A DNA stretch of 64,000 bases, from assembly GCA_959347315.1 (NCBI GenBank), contig OY365815.1, positions 19,512,303-19,576,302 on the forward strand, written 5' to 3'. Under the pieces are notes generated by a model. That model was not told the origin of the DNA. It ran no database searches and was given only the letters and a program-made list of their open reading frames with translations. The stretch is from Bimastos eiseni. Taxonomy: Eukaryota; Annelida; Clitellata; Crassiclitellata; Lumbricidae. This document shows, in pieces, positions 57,040-64,000 of this stretch. The translations under genes and the position numbers were made by a program. Each line of letters begins with the position of its first letter. The stretch's first letter is position 1.

Positions 57040-57320
57040 TTTTCCTTCTCATTCTTTCCCCTCCTCTTCTTCTTCCTCTTCTTCTTCCTCTTCTTCTTCC
57101 TCTTCTTCTTCCTCTTCTTCTTCCTCTTCTTCTTCCTCTTCTTCTTCCTCTTCTTCTTCCTCTTCTTCTTCCTCTTCTTCTTCCACGTCTTACTCGTCCT
57201 CATCATCCTTTCCTTCTTCTCGTCCTCCTTCTCATCTTACTCATTCTCCTCTTCCTTCTCGCTCTCCTCATCGTCCTTCTCCTGTTCCTTGTCTTCCTCC
57301 TCATCCTTCTGCTGTCCCTG
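57040..57320. repeat. (CTTCTTCCT)n pyrimidine array
   Basis: About 13 units of a 9-mer (57.06-57.185 kb), then imperfect ttctcctcc to 57.32 kb. The polyPhe/Leu frame on + and polyLys/Arg frame on minus are repeat translations. Confidence 0.95.
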
Positions 57321-57569
57321 AAGAGGGCGTTTTTGAAATAATAACAGGACCGACGGACTTAAATGGACGGATTGCGAGCCTATGGTCAATGAAGAGATGT
57401 AGGCTGCAGCGCCTTCGTGCCCAACATCACTGCACGCTCTCAATTGGTCTACGATCCAGGAAGATCATATGATCGACCGTTCTGTTCTTCAAGACTCTGT
57501 CAACTGCCTGTGAAGCGATCATCCCACTCAAAAATGTGCATAAAACGAACGAAACACACGTACAAGTAC

Positions 57570-57700
57570 AATTGCACACACACTCACCTACACACAGACC
57601 TACACACAAATACACACACATACACACGCACACATCCACGCTCACAAACGCACACACTAGAACGTACATACACAAGCACACATATGCATACACTTCCATA
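57570..57700. repeat. Imperfect (CA)n tract
   Basis: Many acacac and cacaca blocks with insertions. Confidence 0.8.
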
Positions 57701-57756
57701 CTTACATGCATATATACATATGCCTTGCTATACTATATGTATATACACATATATGT

Positions 57757-57761
57757 ATAAT

Positions 57762-57828
<67 letters not shown>

Positions 57829-57832
57829 ATAT
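57757..57832. repeat. (TA)n with phase breaks
   Basis: TA dinucleotides interrupted by atta steps. Confidence 0.92.
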
Positions 57833-58662
57833 TTCGTTTGCCTCAGTGTTTTATTAGTGCGATTGGCGTTGATTTCATTTCATCGAGCGTTGAATAGGAG
57901 AGATGTATTGGGATTTGACGGCATTTCTTATCAAAGGCTTGCGTCGTCTCAAAGGTCCTCATTTCAAAGGTCGTCAACTCAAAGGCTGCTCTAGAGACGA
58001 CTCGGACGATCTTTATTGCGGATCTACGACGTCCTATCGACAGAAATTCCCTGCTTTTTGAACAGCGAAACAACTATTAAACCAATTAATTGTTATGGCT
58101 CTTCAGCTGTCATATCTAAACAAGTTAAAGTGCGTAAGCGCATATAGGCTACACCTAGACCTCTATTACATTTATATGTCGAAGATATCTTTACAAGGTG
58201 ATTCATCTGCATACATGTATGTTCGAGTAACATCATAACATATGTAAGTGATGTATTTAGTTATGCATAACATTGCATATATATTGACATGTATGTATGT
58301 CAGTGTGCACGATTATGTATATATGTCGGTATGTATGCATGTAAGTGGGTATGAATGTATACGTGAATGCATGTACGAATGTATGTATGTATGAATGCAT
58401 GTATTCTGCTAGCTGCTTAGTCCATATAGCACCAGCTCTTTGAATGGGAATCCAAAATGGCATCCGTCCGTTTGCTCATCGACATTTTTCGCCTCCAAAT
58501 TGTGAGATGAGATTGCAAGATGAGAGATCTGCTTTCACTCTCCTCTGCTACTTTCCACGCACGACTGTCAAGCTGACCTACCTAGATTCTACTCCTGCAC
58601 CACAATATGACCACCGATTACCACTGTATCACTATGCTGTCTCTTCGGCTTGATCTCCCGGA

Positions 58663-58900
58663 TTGGCTATTGCGGACTTGATTTGGTGTAGCGCCTGTGA
58701 ATAGGCTGGTCTCTCTGACGTGGCTTTTGTGGGCGCTGAGAAATTTTCGAGGATTTACATTACATCCCGGGATTTTGACCAGGCACCGGAACGAAACGAG
58801 AATCTTAGCTATATATTGCAGTCTTGATTTTGTATAATGACCGTGCATAAGCTGGTCTCCCCGATATGGCTTTTTTCGAAGATTGACATTACATTAAACA
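58663..58900. repeat. Diverged tandem duplication of about 90-100 bp
   Basis: 58663-58766 and 58815-58900 share the order 'ttgcgg/agtcttgatttt', 'aggctggtctctc' versus 'aagctggtctccc', 'gtggctttt' and 'gatttacattacat' versus 'gattgacattacat'. The second copy lacks about 11 bases. Confidence 0.7.
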
Positions 58901-58984
58901 GTATACACATCAGGCTACAATGCGAGTGGAGGCAATCGCCTCTGCGCCTCGACGGTAGCGACACCACTGTACAGTGGACATCCG

Positions 58985-59110
58985 TGTTCATTCGTACACC
59001 ATGCGTACGCCAAGGACACCTGTGTGCATTCGTACATCAAAGACAGTAGATATCTGTACACGTATATCCAGGACATATGTATGACATTCGCACATCCAGG
59101 ACACCTGCAT
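58985..59110. repeat. Degenerate 'cattcgtacatccaggacacctg' units
   Basis: Three to four loose repeats of about 30-45 bases with shared cattcgtac and aggacacctg parts. Confidence 0.5.
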
Positions 59111-59504
59111 ATGTTGTTTATAAAATATTATGTTTTTCGACGCGTCTATATTAAACATCAAATCATCTTCTATATCAGATTACTAATAACCATCTATTAA
59201 GTTTCTCATCCCGGCGAGAGGGCGAGCTATGCCTTATGTTTAACGCGGCCATCTCGTCTCCTCCCGTCGAAGCCTACTGTAGGCTGCTTCGAGGAGGAAG
59301 CGCCTTGATGAACGAGACTCATAATTATAGCAGCTCTATTAGTTGGTCATCAGATATCTTATGCTCGTTCTGTAGTTGAAACAAGGCAAATGGTTTTCAG
59401 TCCGAATTCTCAACGTAGGCCCCTAATCCTAATCGCAGTGCCTGGATTTTCAGGGCCAAAAGAATCCAAGTAACGGAAAACCAGTTCATTCATTCATTCA
59501 TTTT

Positions 59505-60130
59505 TACATTCGAATACGGTGATGCAAATCATGCTTAAGCACTTGTGAAACAAAGACGCATAACTCCTTGTCACTAGTCGCATTTCTGAGGGAGTGTGTT
59601 CCAGATGGAGGCCTTTGAGGAGCCAACAACTGCGAGGGAACGGAGCAGCTTGGTCGAGTTACTTTCACGAGAACCAGTGACTCACCACCAGAGGAAAAAC
59701 GAAGAGTTGATGTGCCCAAACTGAACAGAGGAGTGATAGACGTTAAGGTCAGTATAGGATACATGTCAAGGATTGATAGGTAAGAGGTCATATTTATTCA
59801 TTCATTCTGAGCGATTATATAGCGCCCCTATAAATTATGAACCTACCTAGGCGCGTTCCAGGGCCAGTCATGGCTAAAGAAGAAATACTTGATTAACTTT
59901 AAAATCCAGCTGGGTGGACCACAGGCGAAGAGCGGAAGTTCCAATGAGACGTATTCCAGATAGAAGAACCCACAATTGAAAAAGAACGGCGCTGCCCAAT
60001 AGCCAAGCGTAGCCCTTGTACTTGAAGCTCACCCCTTCGTCGCAGGGAAAGGCATATGTTGCGCAGCAACGCCGGACACTAGGCGTCAATGGTCATCTAC
60101 GTAAGTAGACAACCAAGAAAGCAACGCGAA
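59505..60130. repeat. Dispersed repeat, two related blocks
   Basis: Block 1 (about 59.5-59.78 kb) has gttccagatggaggccttt. Block 2 (59.81-60.12 kb) opens with attatatagcgcccctataaa and contains 'gtattccagatagaagaacc'. The shared phrases and the tatatagcgcc start link them to the 5.95, 15.7, 39.3, 47.2 and 50 kb copies. Confidence 0.55.
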
Positions 60131-60281
60131 GCCAGAGCTGCGATGAGGTATGAATCCGCTGCAGGGAAACAGTCAGCCAATGCAACACATCACTCAATTG
60201 AGCATTAGCAGACTGGACGGATTTAGGAAGCTGACCAATAGCGGAGTATAACCATCGCAAAACCAGATCCAGTCGTCCCAG

Positions 60282-60418
60282 AACCTTAAGGAGAAGGGCA
60301 ACAAGAAACTCGTTCCAGAACAAGGAGAAGGGCAACAAGAATCTCGTTCCAGAACCTCAAGAAGAAGGGCAACAAGAAACTCGTTCCAGAGCCTCAAGGA
60401 GAATGGCCACAAGAAACA
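60282..60418. repeat. Tandem repeat of about 35-39 bp
   Basis: Four units of 'aaggagaagggcaacaagaa' plus 'actcgttccagaacc' with small changes. The minus-strand open frame repeating FLVALLL comes from this array. Confidence 0.85.
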
Positions 60419-60629
60419 AAGGCGCGACCGAGAAGCGCGATGGCTTCACGAGTGAGTGAGCGAACGACCAATCAGAGCTGAATAGGCTGCTTCTAAGAAT
60501 TCTACAACTACATGTAGATTCTCGTGTTAAGAGAGAGCGAGAGGGTCAGCTCAGAGTCAAGAGTGACTCCTCGACAGAGCTGCTAGCCTCTGCTCCCTTT
60601 GCTGTTGGGGGGCCTCTTTCACACCCCCA

Positions 60630-60830
60630 CACAGCCACCCACCCATCCATCCATCCAACCATCTATTCACCAGACTACTCGTCCATCAACCCACACAAGC
60701 ATCCATCCACTCATTCATCTATCCATCCATACATTCACTCGGCTACTCTTTCATCCATCCATTCATCAATCCATTCATCCACCCATGCATCTACTCACCC
60801 ACCCGCCAACTCACGTCCATCCACCAAACT
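60630..60830. repeat. Degenerate (CATC)n tract
   Basis: Repeated catccatcc/cattcatcc tetramers, imperfect. Confidence 0.8.
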
Positions 60831-61083
60831 GTCTCGATGTGTACTACTCTCCCCCCTGCACGTTCTTCCCATTTCTCCTCTTCGCCTTCCCTCTCTCTAT
60901 TCTTCAGCATTTATTATTACTCTAAACAGAATATTCTTACAATTGTACGCTGCTCACTGAGATTCGAGATGCATCGGTCTTACCCGACACAGAGAGCAGC
61001 TCCTGTTTTCTTATTTTGTCCATCGCCTCATGTCATCGAACAATGAAAAGGACAAAATGAGAAAACAAGAACTTCTTGGTCAC

Positions 61084-61105
61084 ACTATAAGCAGCTGCTT
61101 ATAGT
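61084..61105. repeat. Perfect 22-bp palindrome
   Basis: actataagcag followed directly by its complement, with the E-box core CAGCTG at the centre. Confidence 0.85.
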
Positions 61106-61106
61106 T

Positions 61107-61349
61107 ATGGCGGTAAAGAAATCGAGAAAAAAAGCAGAAGAAGTAGAAGAAGTTGTGACGTATAAAATAAAGTCAGTTGAGGAGACGATGCAGCATTTAA
61201 TGGAACGATGCATTGCAGTAGAAGAGAGGAAGCGAGGAGAGAATAGGGAATCGGAAAATGTATACTTACATGTATGTATACAGAAAACGATTGGAGGAGT
61301 AAGTGAAAAGCCAGCGCGTGATAAGAGAGAACATGAAAGATCGAGATAG
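61107..61349 (+). CDS. Possible small charged protein or first exon, unverified
   Basis: 80 codons starting MAVKKSRKKAEEVEEVV, Lys/Glu-rich and predicted by eye to be helical or coiled. It starts two bases after the 22-bp palindrome. A possible donor (gtatac) lies inside at about 61.26 kb. No family recognised. Purine-rich composition alone could keep such a frame open. Confidence 0.2.
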   Translation: MAVKKSRKKAEEVEEVVTYKIKSVEETMQHLMERCIAVEERKRGENRESENVYLHVCIQKTIGGVSEKPARDKREHERSR

Positions 61350-61399
61350 ACGAACGGTGACCAGAATGATGCCAGAAGAATATTTAAACAAGTCATGAA

Positions 61400-62280
61400 A
61401 TTACACTCAAAACACGAGGACGTGAAGAACTAAATTAAGACGAGCTAGAGATAATCACAACTAATTGACAAAAATGACACAGAAAAACAAATTTCCGAGC
61501 TAGACCGTATTGATTCCGAATGATTAGAAATCCTGTTATCTTTTTTCTCTTTCTGTTTCTTGCGTGAAAATTAAAGGCTGAAATTCACTTCCGGCAACAG
61601 CGCTTATTATTTATCCGAGAATAGATATTATTAATCGTTATTGAAATATCTGTCTGCGCTTGTGAGACGACTAAGCCCACGACTGGCTGAGGTGTGACAC
61701 TATTGGAGAGGTTGCTTAATACCATCAGCGGCCTTAATGCTACATTAGCGATTTGGATTTATCAACAGTCAGATTGCGATCAAATCCTCGCCAATGTTTC
61801 TTTATGAAGCATTAAATCACGGTTGATTTACGGTTGAGTGAGTTTCTCCTTTGATGCACGGGTAACTTCAATCGGGATGAATATCTCGGTCACTTCCACG
61901 GAAACTCCACTGGAACGTACGTTGCTTTTGTAACCACATACATCGTCATTTACTTCTCTTTATTCGCCACAGTTCTTCTTTCTGCTGAATTCGTTCGTTG
62001 TCCTCTGGTCGGATCTGATCACATGTCTTCTGACCCTCGTTCATTATATTTACAAGCTTTTGGTCATTTAAAGGCATTGCTATCAAACGTTTTCTATGAA
62101 TATTATTCTACCAGAGCATTTCTTTCTTGTGGAATACATAACGAGTGTTATAATTGTGCTTTGTCCATTTATCTTAGGTCTCTAACGCAGCCCTAAGTTT
62201 TTTATAGATATAATTACTTTTAGATAATTAAACAATTTTGCATATGGCATTCTGGACATCTTGTTCTTTCAGGGAAGTGC
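61400..62280. other. Non-coding interval, nothing recognised
   Basis: No exon or repeat family identified. Confidence 0.4.
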
Positions 62281-62284
62281 AGAG

Positions 62285-62395
62285 ATTTGTGATGTCATAT
62301 TTGAGGGTGTTATGACTTTTATGACGACATATGACGAGGGGGGGTCAAAATTCGTCCAAAATTGCGTTACGTCCTTATGAACGGCCTCTTACACG
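62285..62395. repeat. Possible transposon end, 'gttacgtcc..gaacggcc' type
   Basis: 'gttacgtccttatgaacggcc' resembles the outer end of the 22.0-23.2 kb element (gttatataatatgtgaacggcc). No partner end is seen within the window. Confidence 0.3.
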
Positions 62396-62421
62396 CCTGT
62401 GCCTACATATCATATATATAT

Positions 62422-62423
<2 letters not shown>

Positions 62424-62472
<49 letters not shown>
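62424..62472. repeat. (TA)n microsatellite
   Basis: About 24 TA dinucleotides. Confidence 0.95.
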
Positions 62473-62475
<3 letters not shown>

Positions 62476-63299
62476 CGACTTACATGCTTAGATGCATACA
62501 AATTATAGACTTGAAGTGACGCAAATTAGCGCAGGGTGTGAATCTAGCGAGAAGCTATTGTGTGTCGTGCAAATGATTTTTGATGAACTGGGTCGATAAT
62601 ACAGCACCAACAGCTCCTACAGTTAATTTCCATGCGAATCGTCGCGAAATTGCCTTTTCACTGGCAGGTGCTGCCCCCTTTTTCCGATGACGCTACACTC
62701 TTGCGTGCTGGCTATATCTTCGACTCATGCACGACATCACTGCCACTATGTTTTTGCGCCGTTTTAGACTTTTCATAAACATCTTTGTAACGTTGAAACC
62801 TTTGTCGTCTTCCGTCTTACAACTCTGTCCCTATAGCTCCATTCTGACTAAACCCATCCCCACGAACCCAATCCTCACGAACCCCATCCTCATTTACCAC
62901 ATCCCCATTTACCTCATCCTCACTCTTGCCTAGCAGTGGCATGGAAACGAGTGAATCTACATATATTTTAAAATATCTCACACGTTAAACTACCACACAC
63001 GCACATAAAATATCAGATAGGTCTCGTATATAAAATATTTTCATTGCTCTCATTCTGATTTCACAGATATTTCGAAGGTAGGTTTTTATTTTCAGCAACA
63101 CTAAAGCACGACCCCCTCATACTCACTCCCCTCACTCAATCGGCGGCATGCGACATTAATAAACAGAACGACGACCAGACAGATAAGACATCACTTTTCT
63201 GAAATATTTTTGTGAAGACAGTGAAAAGGTAGATTATAATTATGCATACGTGTATAAATAAATAGTTAGTATGACAGCTAAACAGGTAGACAGACAGCT

Positions 63300-63420
63300 G
63301 TCAGCTATGCATATAGACAGACAGACAGGTAGCCAGACAGACAGAAAGACAGACGTACTGTACATATTAAAAGATAGATAGATAGATAGACAGATAGGCA
63401 GACAGACGGACTGACGCACG
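63300..63420. repeat. (CAGA)n/(GATA)n leader tract
   Basis: Mixed cagacagac and gatagata tetramers lead into the next array. Confidence 0.85.
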
Positions 63421-64000
63421 AACGGACGGATGGACGGATGGACGGATGGACGGATGTATGGATGGATGGACGGATGGACGGATGGACGGATGGACGGATG
63501 GACGGATGGACGGATGTATGGATGGATGGACGGATGGACGGATGGACGGATGGACGGATGGACGGATGTATGGATGAACGGATGGACGGATGGATGGATG
63601 GACGGATGGATAGATGGACGGATGGATGGATGGATGGATGGACGGATGGACGGATGGACGGATGGACGGATGTATGGATGGATGGACGGATGGACGGATG
63701 GACGGATGGACGGATGGACGGATGGACGGATGGACGGATGGATGGATGGACGGATGGACGGATGTATGGATGGACGGATGGACGGATGGATGGATGGACG
63801 GATGGACGGATGGACGGATGGACGGATGGACGGATGGACGGATGGACGGATGGATGGATGGACGGATGGACGGATGTATGGATGGACGGATGGACGGATG
63901 GATGGATGGACGGATGGACGGATGGACGGATGGACGGATGGACGGATGGACGGATGGACGGATGGACGGATGGACGGATGGACGGATGGATGGATGGACG
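63421..64000. repeat. (GGACGGAT)n octamer array with higher-order pattern
   Basis: Tandem ggacggat broken by ggatggat and gtatggat variants. The variants recur at set distances: 60 bases (63.42 versus 63.48 kb) and about 112 bases (63.76 versus 63.87 kb). The array runs off the window end. Confidence 0.96.

Noticed and set aside
56770..57321. 183-codon + frame with polyPhe/Leu and its polyLys antisense
   Set aside because: Most of it translates the CTTCTTCCT array; no family signal outside the array.
63421..64000. Regularly repeated units considered as a CRISPR-like array
   Set aside because: There are no unique spacers and the context is animal DNA; it is a plain satellite.

Overview
The window is eukaryotic nuclear DNA from an invertebrate animal. 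It holds three intron-rich developmental or signalling genes, an AT-rich background, a tRNA-derived SINE family, several decayed DNA transposons and very dense microsatellites. The protein families place it in Bilateria. Details such as the CKDGVC segment of the Rel domain made me think of lophotrochozoans, but I cannot name the species, and that placement is only a weak guess.

Layout. 1-4.6 kb: upstream of the first gene, no recognisable exon. 4.6-13.9 kb (+): a Rel/Dorsal-type NF-kB transcription factor in at least ten coding exons; the first exon(s) were not found. 16.5-26.1 kb (-): a two-pore-domain potassium channel (K2P, TALK/TREK-like) in five exons that join exactly in frame to 332 residues. 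22.0-24.8 kb, inside intron 1 of the channel: a non-autonomous Harbinger-like element and a mariner-type element with about 208-bp terminal inverted repeats and a frameshifted DD37D transposase. 26-33 kb: gene-poor, with a mariner remnant, AT minisatellites and a perfect 23-bp-arm hairpin. 33.2-38.5 kb (-): an AP-2 (TFAP2) transcription factor, six coding exons found, first exon missing, one intron with a GC donor. 38.5-64 kb: no gene I can support. It holds long tandem arrays, two more decayed Tc1/mariner copies, a 200-N gap followed by 1.72 kb with no cytosine on the + strand, and an octamer array that runs off the end.

The three genes are not an operon or pathway cluster. Rel and the channel are convergent, and the channel and TFAP2 are in tandem on the minus strand. 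Exon boundaries were set from splice sites, reading phase and family conservation together; in all three genes every junction keeps phase, which is the strongest evidence here. I ran no alignment or database search.

Most worth a second look: the C-free block beside the gap (artefact or strand-biased C loss), the roughly 20 copies of the palindrome TAGGCCTA where about one is expected, the GC-AG intron beside a microsatellite in TFAP2, a polyglutamine run in the extracellular loop of the channel, and four intronic SINEs all in the sense orientation of their host genes.
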